A stretch of 35,549 nucleotides of DNA. Source: a virus. Positions 13,521 to 20,972 of this stretch are shown here, in pieces (the first letter of the stretch is position 1; each line of letters begins with the position of its first letter). Below the pieces are notes generated by a model. The model worked only from the letters and a program-made list of their open reading frames with translations, was not told where the DNA came from and ran no database searches. The DNA is taken from IMG/VR virus record IMGVR_UViG_3300046454_000336, positions 1 through 35,549 of that record; one strand, 5' to 3'. The position numbers and the translations under genes were made by a program.

Positions 13521-14218
13521 TGGCGATTGCACAGGTCCAGGCTCCCACCATCAAGGATACAACCGCAGCCGGAACGACATTGGCTTATGCCAGCAATGTG
13601 ACGGCGGGAAGTTTTCTCTGCATGGGCATCCGCATCGGTGGCGCGGGTGGCGATCAGACCGTCACGGTATCGGGCACGGGGTCGGAAACATGGACCCGCG
13701 CCGTTCATATTTTCGATTCCGCCTTTGGCATTGTCGATATCTGGTATCGCGAAAATACGGCAAGTTCGACATCCTATACGGTAACGGTGACGTTCTCGAC
13801 ATCCACGACCATCCGCATGTCGATTCATGAATACAGCGGTGTCGCAACATCCTCAAGCGTCGATCAAACCAATTCGGGCAAAGGCGATTCGGTGCCGACC
13901 TCGGGGTATGACATCACGACCACGAATGCGAATGATTTGATCTTTGCTGCGATGGGCAATCAGGCGGTCGATACGGTATCGGCGGAATCTGGTTACACCT
14001 TGCGTGTGCAGAATCCCGCAGCCCCGAATACCCGCATGGCGGTGCAGGATCAAATTGTGTCGGCCACGAGCACTTATCATGGAGCATTCAGTGAAACGCA
14101 GGATGTGGGTTCGACGCCGCGATGGATGGCGTGTATTGCCTCGTTCAAGCAAGCCAGTGCCGGTGGTTCGGTGGTTGGCGCATATTACTATGAAAAAATG
14201 GCAGGAATGTTAGGATAA
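13520..14218 (+). CDS. Beta-sandwich virion protein (hypothetical)
   Basis: 232 residues; ATG at 13520 overlaps the previous TAA by one base. The sequence is Thr/Ser/Gly-rich with regular beta strands (FLCMGIRIGG, TVTVSGTGSETWTRAV, SYTVTVTFSTSTTIRMSIHE), matching a common family of phage proteins of jelly-roll or Ig-like type found with tail fibres. The end (VVGAYYYEKMAGMLG) is unusual. A fibre or adhesin component is the likely role; no enzyme motif. Confidence 0.6.
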   Translation: MAIAQVQAPTIKDTTAAGTTLAYASNVTAGSFLCMGIRIGGAGGDQTVTVSGTGSETWTRAVHIFDSAFGIVDIWYRENTASSTSYTVTVTFSTSTTIRMSIHEYSGVATSSSVDQTNSGKGDSVPTSGYDITTTNANDLIFAAMGNQAVDTVSAESGYTLRVQNPAAPNTRMAVQDQIVSATSTYHGAFSETQDVGSTPRWMACIASFKQASAGGSVVGAYYYEKMAGMLG

Positions 14219-14222
14219 CCCC

Positions 14223-16034
14223 GTGTTTAAGAATGTCGCATCGCAAAGAGTCTATGTGTTCGCGTTTGATTCGACCACGAATCTGCCCAAGACCGGCGAT
14301 GGTGCGCAGATTACCGCCTATATCGCGAAAGACTACGCCACGACCGTCACGCAGTTGACCGATACCAGCGCGACGGAAGTCGATAACGCGAATGCGAAGG
14401 GACTCTATGCGTTCGATATCTCGCAGACGGAAACCAATGCGGATGCGATTCTCGTCACGGGGAAATCCACCACGTCGAACATCGTCGTGATTGGCGCACC
14501 GGCGATGATTTACACGCTGCCGAATAACTTCACGACAACTTCGATTGACAGCAATGGGCGGCTCGACATCATCAAGGTGAATGGCACCTCGCAGACGGCG
14601 GGCGACATTTACTCGAAAGTCTCCGCACTGACGTTCACCGTCGCCAATCAAGTCGATGTGAATGTGAAGGATTGGGCGGGAACGGCGGTATCGACTCCGG
14701 CGACGGCAGGCATTCCGGAAGTGAATGTGAAGAACATCAACAATGTCGCAGCCGCCACTCCGGGCGCATCCGGCGGCATCTTGATCAGCGGATCGAATGC
14801 AGGCACCACAACCTTTGGCGCACTGACCGTCACGGGAGTATCGACCCTGACCGGCAATCTCGTGCTCTCCGATGGCTTCACCGTTTCTGCACCGTCAACC
14901 GGAAATCGTGCGGGTATCACGGTCACTGGAAATGGAACAGGAGCAGGCTTGTCCATTACCAGCGGTAATGGCGCAACTGCGAATGCAGTGGATTTTATTG
15001 CCGCATCGACTACCGGAAATGGATTAAAGGCCACCGGAATTGGCGCATCTTCGTTGGAATCTTGTGGCATTCGGGCACTCGCCGCAGGAACCGGAGGGCA
15101 GGGAATTCGCGCAACCGGAGCTGGAACTGGACATGGATTTCAAGCCTCTGGAGGTACGACTGGAAATGGCTTAAATTTTAATGGCGGTGCCACTTCCGGC
15201 GATGGAATTTCCATTACCACCACCTCGGGGCATGGAATCAATATCTCGAATGTGCATGGAACCAGCATGCACGGAATCTTGTCCCAAGGCGGCGATGCGG
15301 GAACCTCCGATGGCATCAAGGCCGTGGCGGGAACCGGCGGCGTCGATATTCGCGGCAACATCACGGGCAATGTGACGGGCACCATCACGACCGCAACGAA
15401 TGTCACCACCGTCAATGGGCTGGCCGCGGGTGTGGTCACGGCATCCTCGATTGCGGCAGATGCGATCACCGCTGCCAAGATTGCCAATGCCGCCATCGAT
15501 GCCGCCACCTTCGCTGCCGATGTGCCCAGTCTCGCGATGCGCACGGGAACTGCCGTGGCGGGCGGTGCGACCACCATCACCCTTGATGCGGGAGCTTCGG
15601 GAACCAATAGCTTCTATAACAGCACGCTCATCATGCTAACCGGCGGCACCGGTGCCGGACAGTCTCGATTCATCACCGCTTATGTCGGGGCGACTCAAGT
15701 TGCAACGGTTGCGGCATGGGTCACGAATCCCGATAGCAGCACGACCTTTGCGATCCTGCCCTTCGATGCCGTGGTCGCCAGCGTGGCATCCTTATCGTCC
15801 GCCGGAAATAATGCCGTGGCCGATGCATTGCTGGATCGTGCCGATGCCATCGAAACCGGCATCACCCCTCGCGGTGCATGGCGGATTGGCGTGGCGGCGG
15901 ATGCAGGCAAGACCGATGGAATGGCTTCGGCGGGCACGGCCCATCTGCGCAATGTGGCCGATACCAAGAATCGCGTGACGGCGACCACGGATGGAACGGG
16001 TAATCGCACGGCGACCAGTGTGGATACAACCTGA
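14223..16034 (+). CDS. Large fibre-type protein with repeated beta-helix region
   Basis: 603 residues from the GTG at 14223. The N-terminal 110 residues (VYVFAFDSTTNLPKTGDGAQ and the A-K-G-L-Y-A-F-D-I strand) form a domain common in environmental phage fibre proteins. Residues about 185-385 are a glycine-rich repeat with G-N-G, G-T-G and G-H-G every 10-14 residues, a beta-helix or collagen-like shaft. The C-terminal part has A-D-A-I-T-A-A-K-I-A-N-A-A-I-D-A-A-T-F-A, the usual linker of such fibres. No adhesin tip is recognised. Confidence 0.7.
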   Translation: MFKNVASQRVYVFAFDSTTNLPKTGDGAQITAYIAKDYATTVTQLTDTSATEVDNANAKGLYAFDISQTETNADAILVTGKSTTSNIVVIGAPAMIYTLPNNFTTTSIDSNGRLDIIKVNGTSQTAGDIYSKVSALTFTVANQVDVNVKDWAGTAVSTPATAGIPEVNVKNINNVAAATPGASGGILISGSNAGTTTFGALTVTGVSTLTGNLVLSDGFTVSAPSTGNRAGITVTGNGTGAGLSITSGNGATANAVDFIAASTTGNGLKATGIGASSLESCGIRALAAGTGGQGIRATGAGTGHGFQASGGTTGNGLNFNGGATSGDGISITTTSGHGINISNVHGTSMHGILSQGGDAGTSDGIKAVAGTGGVDIRGNITGNVTGTITTATNVTTVNGLAAGVVTASSIAADAITAAKIANAAIDAATFAADVPSLAMRTGTAVAGGATTITLDAGASGTNSFYNSTLIMLTGGTGAGQSRFITAYVGATQVATVAAWVTNPDSSTTFAILPFDAVVASVASLSSAGNNAVADALLDRADAIETGITPRGAWRIGVAADAGKTDGMASAGTAHLRNVADTKNRVTATTDGTGNRTATSVDTT

Positions 16035-16318
16035 TGTGGAGTGGACTCTATTGGGCTAAGAATTTCTTCAGCGGTTTGTTCTGGGGACCGCCCTCGGGAA
16101 CAATCCCGCCCGTCATCACGGTGCGGCATGGCGGGGCATATCCACCGAAGAAGAAAAAGAAACAACCGGCATTGGCCTTCTGGGAACAGCGCAACGAGGA
16201 TGTGCGGGACAGCCTCATGGCGGTAGTTCGTGCAACCGAGCAACGCAAGCGTGATGCCATCGAACGCCAGGATGAGGAAGATGTGATCGTCATGATGCAA
16301 ATGGCAGGACTGCTATGA
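16034..16318 (+). CDS. Hypothetical protein with a polylysine linker
   Basis: 94 residues; ATG overlaps the fibre stop (TGATG). The N-terminus is aromatic (MWSGLYWAKNFFSGLFWGPP), the middle holds PPKKKKKQ, and the C-terminal half is a charged helix (DVRDSLMAVVRATEQRKRDA). It may be a small accessory protein assembled with the fibre; no family recognised. The last four bases overlap the next gene. Confidence 0.55.
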   Translation: MWSGLYWAKNFFSGLFWGPPSGTIPPVITVRHGGAYPPKKKKKQPALAFWEQRNEDVRDSLMAVVRATEQRKRDAIERQDEEDVIVMMQMAGLL

Positions 16319-16737
16319 AATACATCTGGGATGCCGAGCGTCAGGAGTTTGTTCCCAAAGAGCGAAAGGCTTCCGATCTCCACTATGTGCAGGGTGATCT
16401 TGAAGAGTTTCGCAATACCGATGGCACGATGATCGGCGGTCGCCGCCAATGGCGGGAGCATTTGAAATCCACCGATACGATTGAAATGACCGCGAAAGAT
16501 TTGCAGCTCAGCCGCGAACGGTGGAACAGTCGAAAGGCGGATTTTCAGGATCGGATTCGGCCTTCGGAGAAGTCGGGAGTGCGCCCCGTGAATGTCGATG
16601 TGATGAGTGCGCCCGACCCACAGGCATCGTTAATTCAGCGTGAAGTGATGAATCGTCTTGACGGACGCCCCACACCTGAACGTAAGATGCTCATTAAGAT
16701 GACATTGGATGCCGCACGCATGCTGAGGGGACGATGA
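16315..16737 (+). CDS. Conserved phage head-region protein
   Basis: 140 residues. The opening (MKYIWDAERQEFVPKE, then D-L-H-Y-V-Q-G-D-L) and the I-G-G-R-R-Q-W-R-E-H-L block (41-51) match from memory a family of small podoviral proteins usually encoded just before the scaffold and capsid genes; its role is unknown. It is hydrophilic and mostly helical. The stop overlaps the ATG of the inserted endonuclease gene. Confidence 0.65.
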   Translation: MKYIWDAERQEFVPKERKASDLHYVQGDLEEFRNTDGTMIGGRRQWREHLKSTDTIEMTAKDLQLSRERWNSRKADFQDRIRPSEKSGVRPVNVDVMSAPDPQASLIQREVMNRLDGRPTPERKMLIKMTLDAARMLRGR

Positions 16738-17144
16738 AGAGAGGTCCAAAGCCGTTAGAGAAATGTATTTTAGCCGGTCATAATATGGCGGAGACCAGAA
16801 GATTTGTACCGAGTGGAAAATCGTTCTGCTCTCTTTGTAAAAAGGCGAGACCTCGATGGAAAGAGAAACTAAAGCGAGACAAAGAAGCCGTAAGAAAGAT
16901 GAAATTGAAAGCAAAATGGGGATTAACAATTGATGCTTTCAATGAAATGCTTGAAAAGCAGAATCACAAATGCGCGATTTGTCTCACCGATAATTGGGGA
17001 ACCCCCAATGCAGCGGTGGATCACAATCATGAAACTGGGAAAATTAGAGGCTTACTTTGTAGGAGATGTAATATCGTCCTTGGGATGTATGAAGATAATT
17101 TGGATCTGTTTCAGAAATCCATTTCATATTTGAAGCAGAACTAA
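16734..17144 (+). CDS. Endonuclease VII-type HNH nuclease, free-standing mobile gene
   Basis: 136 residues. Zinc cysteines at C-S-L-C (32-35), C-A-I-C (80-83) and C-R-R-C (109-112) surround the active motif D-H-N-H-E-T-G-K-I-R-G-L-L-C (96-109), the signature of recombination endonuclease VII-family HNH proteins. The gene is visibly richer in A+T than its neighbours and sits between conserved head genes, as expected of a free-standing homing endonuclease. A junction-resolving role as in T4 gp49 is the alternative. ATG at 16734 overlaps the previous stop (ATGA). Confidence 0.85.
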   Translation: MKRGPKPLEKCILAGHNMAETRRFVPSGKSFCSLCKKARPRWKEKLKRDKEAVRKMKLKAKWGLTIDAFNEMLEKQNHKCAICLTDNWGTPNAAVDHNHETGKIRGLLCRRCNIVLGMYEDNLDLFQKSISYLKQN

Positions 17145-17196
17145 TTAAACAATTTTGACCACCGGAGGCATTCGGTTTAAGGTCATTCAACGAGCT

Positions 17197-17241
17197 AAAA
17201 GCCCTGCGTACTGTCTAGACAGCAGATACGTAGGGCTTTTT
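17197..17241 (+). terminator. Rho-independent terminator before the scaffold gene
   Basis: AAAAGCCCT (17197-17205) pairs with AGGGCTTTT (17232-17240), followed by further T. The upper part adds a perfect 12-base palindrome CTGTCTAGACAG (17211-17222) and a CGTA/TACG pairing. The A run on the left makes it usable on both strands. It separates the inserted endonuclease gene from the scaffold gene, so readthrough or a separate capsid promoter is needed. Confidence 0.8.
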
Positions 17242-17257
17242 CGTTGCATAGGAGAAT

Positions 17258-18343
17258 ATGTCCACAGTCGAAAATCCAACCGCCATCGAAACACCATCCG
17301 CCACTCCGCCACCGTCAACTCCCGCGCCTTCTGCTCCTGCTGTGGACACCCCTTCTGCGCCGCCGCTCGATGTCACCAATCGCCGCGATGTGATTGTTGC
17401 CGCGATGAAGAATCCCATCCCGCGATCCGAACGGCCACGCGATCCGACTGGAAAGTTTCTACCCCTTGCGGGGGTGCCGACCTCTCCCGTGCCGGCCTCT
17501 CCTTTCCCGACACCTGCGGCACCCCGCGCCCCCATGCCCAAAGCCCTGAAGATGGAACTCCAGCCGCACTGGGATGCGGCTCCCGATGAACTGCGTCAAG
17601 CCATCATCCAACGCGAAGCCGATTCCGAACGTGGCATCCAGCCGCTTAAGGAAAAAGCCCGTCAGGCCGATGAGTTCATGCAGGTCTTTGGCCCCTATCA
17701 GGACATGATCCGCAACGAAGGCGGCACGCCCACGGGCGCGATGACCGAACTGTTAAGGACTGCCGCGATCTTCCGGTCCAACAATCCGGGACTCAAGGCG
17801 CAGGCCATCGCCGCCATCATGCGGCAATATCAAATTCCGCTGGAGCATATCCAGTCGATGCTGAGCAACAACTCAGCGCCCAGCGTTCTCTCTCCGCAGC
17901 CACAACTGTCGGGGATCGATCCGCAGCAAATCAGCCAACTTGTTCATCAAGAGCTGTCGGCCTTTCAGCAACAACAACTCGATGCGCAGAGCCAATCGGA
18001 AGTCGATCGCTTTGCCAGCAATCCCGAACACAAGTATTTCACCGATGTTCAGGACTGGATGGCAAGCCTGATGACTTCAGAAAAATTCGTCACAGCGAAT
18101 CAAGGCAAGACTCCGCAAGAGAAGCTACAGGCCGCTTATGAGACCGCCCTCCGCGTGGACCCGGAAATACATAACCGATACCTGGCTGAACAACAGGCAG
18201 GTGAAAAAGCGCGGCAACAGGTGGCCTCTGCCAAAAATGCGGCGGTGCAGGTGAAAGGCGCTCCCGCGTCTGGTCCTGCTCCAAAACCGAATCCTACAGA
18301 CCGACGGGCTGTGATCGCGAATGCGTTTCGCACCAATCGGTAG
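17258..18343 (+). CDS. Capsid scaffolding protein
   Basis: 361 residues; AGGAG lies just upstream of the ATG. The N-terminal 95 residues are Pro/Ala/Ser/Thr-rich and disordered. Then comes PKALKMELQPHWDAAPDELR (94-113) and R-E-A-D-S-E-R-G-I-Q, the signature of podoviral scaffolds, with helical and Gln-rich C-terminal parts ending in basic residues (RRAVIANAFRTNR) that could contact the capsid protein. It would template prohead assembly and then leave. Its place directly before the capsid gene agrees. Confidence 0.8.
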   Translation: MSTVENPTAIETPSATPPPSTPAPSAPAVDTPSAPPLDVTNRRDVIVAAMKNPIPRSERPRDPTGKFLPLAGVPTSPVPASPFPTPAAPRAPMPKALKMELQPHWDAAPDELRQAIIQREADSERGIQPLKEKARQADEFMQVFGPYQDMIRNEGGTPTGAMTELLRTAAIFRSNNPGLKAQAIAAIMRQYQIPLEHIQSMLSNNSAPSVLSPQPQLSGIDPQQISQLVHQELSAFQQQQLDAQSQSEVDRFASNPEHKYFTDVQDWMASLMTSEKFVTANQGKTPQEKLQAAYETALRVDPEIHNRYLAEQQAGEKARQQVASAKNAAVQVKGAPASGPAPKPNPTDRRAVIANAFRTNR

Positions 18344-18352
18344 GAGTATCCC

Positions 18353-18433
18353 ATGAGTTTTGCGAATAGTAATTACTCGGACATACTCGCGACAACGATC
18401 GAAAGTCGATCAGGAGTTATTGCAGATAACGTT
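18353..18433 (+). CDS. Major capsid protein, exon 1
   Basis: 27 codons beginning MSFANSNYSDILATTIESRS, the conserved N-terminus of a podoviral major capsid family (N-S-x-Y-S-D-I-x-A-T-T-I). TAGGAG lies just upstream. Read straight on, the frame meets TAA at 18434-18436, but that TAA is the first triplet of the intron. The last six bases AACGTT (18428-18433) pair with GACGTT in the intron to form P1, with the U-G pair at the splice site. Exon 1 joins exon 2 at 19141, giving A-D-N-V-R-K-N-N-A-L-L. Confidence 0.85.
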
Positions 18434-19140
18434 TAAATTATGGACGTTGTAAAATTGGGTGAATTCGGTGAACGCTGAAATGCCAATACCGAGCCAAGCT
18501 GCGGACCTGAAATGTCGCAGAAGGTGTAACGACTAGATGGTGACGAAAGAATAATCCATCCACGAGCGCCCAACATTTGTTCGAAACCAGAGAGGAGAAT
18601 TCCGAATGGTAAAAATTTACGCGATTGAGAATACGAGGAACTATAAAGGCTATGTGGGCTGCACAGCCGGAAAAATACAAAAGAGATGGCGAGAACATCG
18701 CTGCCTCTTGCGTGCCGGAAAGCATCAATGCCGCAAGCTTCAACAAGATTGGGATGAAATGGGGGAGGAGCGATTCAGAATCATTGAATTGGATGAATTG
18801 CCGCCCGGATCATCCGTCCTCGATAAGCGGATTGCAGAATTGGGTTGGATGCGAATTACGAAAGAACAGCATGGGCTGTATAACGAATTCGAGATTTCAT
18901 TCCAACCCCCGCCGGGATTCCATGATAAGGCCATCGCCTCTCGAAAAGCTAATGGCTATAAACCGACTCCCGAATCGAATCTCAAGCGTCGATTGGCCCA
19001 GCTTGGAATCCCAAAAGGACATGGCGCGAAAATCAGCGCAACCAAGCAAGCGCGTAAAAACAAGTGATGAGATAGTCTGCTCTGCATCGAATCGAAAGAT
19101 GCAGAAGTCGGGGATAAAGAGCCTCGGCGATAACACCAAG
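18434..19140 (+). mobile_element. Group I intron in the major capsid gene
   Basis: 707 bases. P1: ATAACGTT (18426-18433) with GACGTTGT (18443-18450), the U-G pair being 18433/18443. P10: exon 2 CGTAA (19141-19145) with TTATG (18438-18442). P4: ATACC (18486-18490) with GGTGT (18523-18527). P6: CTGCG (18499-18503) with CGCAG (18516-18520). P7: GACTA (18531-18535) with TAGTC (19073-19077). P8: CATTTGTT (18574-18581) with AACAAGTG (19059-19066). P9: TCTGCATC (19081-19088) with GATGCAGA (19098-19105). Intron ends in G. The GATAGTCTGCTCTGCAT block resembles the 3' core of the T4 td intron, so subgroup IA2 is likely. The loop of P8 carries a GIY-YIG gene. Confidence 0.9.
18606..19067 (+). CDS. GIY-YIG homing endonuclease encoded in the intron
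   Basis: 153 residues; GAGGAG lies upstream of the ATG at 18606. The GIY-YIG domain is at the N-terminus: K-I-Y-A-I (3-7), G-Y-V-G-C (15-19, a YVG form of YIG), catalytic-type Arg in K-R-W-R-E-H-R (26-32) and the metal-binding-type Glu in I-A-E-L-G-W (about 78). The C-terminal third (PESNLKRRLAQLGIPKGHGA) is basic, as in NUMOD-type DNA-binding tails. It should cut intronless capsid genes and so spread the intron. Its last codons (AAC AAG TGA) also form the 3' strand of P8. Confidence 0.9.
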   Translation: MVKIYAIENTRNYKGYVGCTAGKIQKRWREHRCLLRAGKHQCRKLQQDWDEMGEERFRIIELDELPPGSSVLDKRIAELGWMRITKEQHGLYNEFEISFQPPPGFHDKAIASRKANGYKPTPESNLKRRLAQLGIPKGHGAKISATKQARKNK

Positions 19141-20037
19141 CGTAAGAACAATGCACTCCTGACGCGGCTCAAGGAACGTGGACGCGAGAAGACCTTTTCG
19201 GGTGGTTCGACCATCTTGCAAGAGTTGTCATTCCAGCCCAATTCCACCGCCATGTATTACAGCGGCGCGGAAACATTGAACATTTCTCCTGCGGATGTGA
19301 TTTCCGCAGCGCAGTTCCCGATCAAGCAGGCCGCCTGCGCGGTCACGATCACCGGATTGGAAGAACTCCAGAATGCCAGTGAAGAGGCCATCATTGACCT
19401 GTTCGATGCCCGTTTGGACGTGGCCGAAGGATCAATGGAAAATCTCATCACGACTGGAATCTATTCCGATGGCACGGGTTCCTCCGGCAAGCAGATTACC
19501 GGAATCCAGGCCATGCTGACCACGACCGCATCCGGCGTGGTGGGCGGCATCGATAAAGGCACATGGTCGTTCTGGGCCAATCAGGTCACGGACTTCTCTG
19601 CCGATATCGGATCTTCGGCACTCGCAACGACCATCAATGCAGGCTTCAACAACCTGTATGCGAAAACGTCTCGCGGGTCCGATGTGGTCGATCTGATTCT
19701 GGTGGACAACTTCTACTGGTCGATGTACATGGCCTACCTCCAGAACATCCAGCGGTTCACGACCGATTCCAAGATGGCCGATTTGGGATTTGTCGCGGTG
19801 AAACACATGAACGCGGATGTCGTGCTCGACGGCGGTATCGGCGGGAACATCCCGACCCATACCGGCTATTTCTTGAACACGAAGTACATTTTCTTCCGGC
19901 CCCATTCCAAGCGGAATTTCGTTCCGATTGGCGATGACCGGATGAGTACCAATCAGGATGCGATTGTGCGCTTGATTGGATGGGCGGGTAACATGACAGC
20001 CTCGGGACTCCAGTTCCAAGGCATTTTGGTGGAATAA
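19141..20037 (+). CDS. Major capsid protein, exon 2
   Basis: 298 codons and a stop; with exon 1 the protein has 325 residues. It begins RKNNALLTRLKERG, then K-T-F-S-G-G-S-T-I-L-Q-E-L-S-F, D-V-I-S-A-A-Q-F-P-I-K-Q-A-A-C-A-V-T-I-T-G-L-E, Y-S-D-G-T-G and the V-G-G-I-D-K-G-T-W-S-F-W block, matching a podoviral HK97/P22-fold capsid family. The open frame continues upstream into the intron, but those codons are intron and not capsid. Position after the scaffold gene is as expected. Confidence 0.9.
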   Translation, partial: RKNNALLTRLKERGREKTFSGGSTILQELSFQPNSTAMYYSGAETLNISPADVISAAQFPIKQAACAVTITGLEELQNASEEAIIDLFDARLDVAEGSMENLITTGIYSDGTGSSGKQITGIQAMLTTTASGVVGGIDKGTWSFWANQVTDFSADIGSSALATTINAGFNNLYAKTSRGSDVVDLILVDNFYWSMYMAYLQNIQRFTTDSKMADLGFVAVKHMNADVVLDGGIGGNIPTHTGYFLNTKYIFFRPHSKRNFVPIGDDRMSTNQDAIVRLIGWAGNMTASGLQFQGILVE

Positions 20038-20046
20038 GGAGAAACC

Positions 20047-20634
20047 ATGTCAGATACATCCAATTACCGAGATTACGTAACGGATGGAAAGATTGGCATC
20101 GATCTCACCGCCACCTATCCGTCCATGTCCGCCGGGAGCACGACCGTGTCTCCCTACAAGCCGGGAGATCGCACGACTGGCAACAACAACAGCCATTACG
20201 TGTTCGCCCGCGCCCAGTCCGATATCACGCAGTTCCAACTGGTTGGATTTTCCAGCTATGCGGATTCTTCGTTGTCCTCGGATTCGGCCCGCGCTCCGAT
20301 TCTGGCCTGCGCCCCCATCAGCGTCACGCTGGCGGTTCCGGCAGGAGTCTTCGGCAGTGCGGCCATCTTGGGGATCGCGCAGATTTCGATTGCATCCAGC
20401 TATTACGGATGGATCGCCCTGTCGGGGACGGCGCTCCGGTGCAATGCCGTGGCCGGTGCCAATCCCAAGGTCGCCCTGTATTGCAGCACAACGGGAGGCG
20501 CAGTGACATCGACAACTGCATCTTCGGCTTACATTGCAGGGTTGACGTTGAATACCTCGGCCACTTCGGCATCCGCTCCGTGGTGCTATGCGAACTTTCC
20601 AAAGATCGTCATGGCGCAAACCTCCTCAACCTAG
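20047..20634 (+). CDS. Probable capsid decoration or minor head protein
   Basis: 195 residues; AAGGAGA precedes the ATG at 20047, nine bases after the capsid stop. The sequence is Ala/Ser/Thr-rich and beta-stranded (LACAPISVTLAVPAGVFGSA, GIAQISIASSYYGWIALSGT), with a Gly/Asn-rich loop near the N-terminus. Position directly after the capsid gene and composition fit a head decoration protein; this is inference. The gene ends just before a strong terminator, so scaffold, capsid and this gene form one unit. Confidence 0.6.
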   Translation: MSDTSNYRDYVTDGKIGIDLTATYPSMSAGSTTVSPYKPGDRTTGNNNSHYVFARAQSDITQFQLVGFSSYADSSLSSDSARAPILACAPISVTLAVPAGVFGSAAILGIAQISIASSYYGWIALSGTALRCNAVAGANPKVALYCSTTGGAVTSTTASSAYIAGLTLNTSATSASAPWCYANFPKIVMAQTSST

Positions 20635-20640
20635 TCCGGT

Positions 20641-20664
20641 GGGGTGCCTTCGGGCACCCCTTTT
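20641..20664 (+). terminator. Strong rho-independent terminator after the capsid unit
   Basis: GGGGTGCC (20641-20648), loop TTCG, GGCACCCC (20653-20660), then TTTT. An 8-bp GC-rich stem with a stable UUCG tetraloop. It separates the capsid genes from the glycan-type island. Confidence 0.9.
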
Positions 20665-20681
20665 CATACTTTGGAGAAATC

Positions 20682-20972
20682 ATGAATCACAACCATAAGC
20701 ACGACCACTGCAAGCACGAGCACCTGAAATACTGCGCTCACTGTGACAAGCCCTATTGTCTGGATTGCACGAAGGAGTGGAATCTGAACGAGCCGAAATG
20801 GCATTGGTATAGTAATACCCATCCGCAGGTTACTTATATGGGAACGGGCCAGCCTATGTCCGGCGGAATATCTTGGTCAAATAAAGTTCAAGCTCTGGGT
20901 AGTTCGACCACGACTTCCGCTCCACAGCAGAATCAAATGAACTGTCAGCATGGGGCGACTCCCAAGCAGTAA
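20682..20972 (+). CDS. His/Cys-rich metal-binding protein
   Basis: 96 residues; TTGGAGA precedes the ATG. The N-terminus is loaded with metal ligands: HNHKHDHCKHEH (3-14), then C-A-H-C (18-21) and C-L-D-C (26-29), likely to bind zinc or another transition metal. The rest is Ser/Thr/Gln-rich and probably disordered. No known phage family. It is the first gene after the capsid terminator and overlaps the next ATG by one base (TAATG). Confidence 0.6.
   Translation: MNHNHKHDHCKHEHLKYCAHCDKPYCLDCTKEWNLNEPKWHWYSNTHPQVTYMGTGQPMSGGISWSNKVQALGSSTTTSAPQQNQMNCQHGATPKQ

Noticed and set aside
18625-20037. 470-codon open frame ending with the capsid stop
   Set aside because: Its first 172 codons run through the intron and the GIY-YIG gene in another frame; only codons from 19141 match the capsid family.
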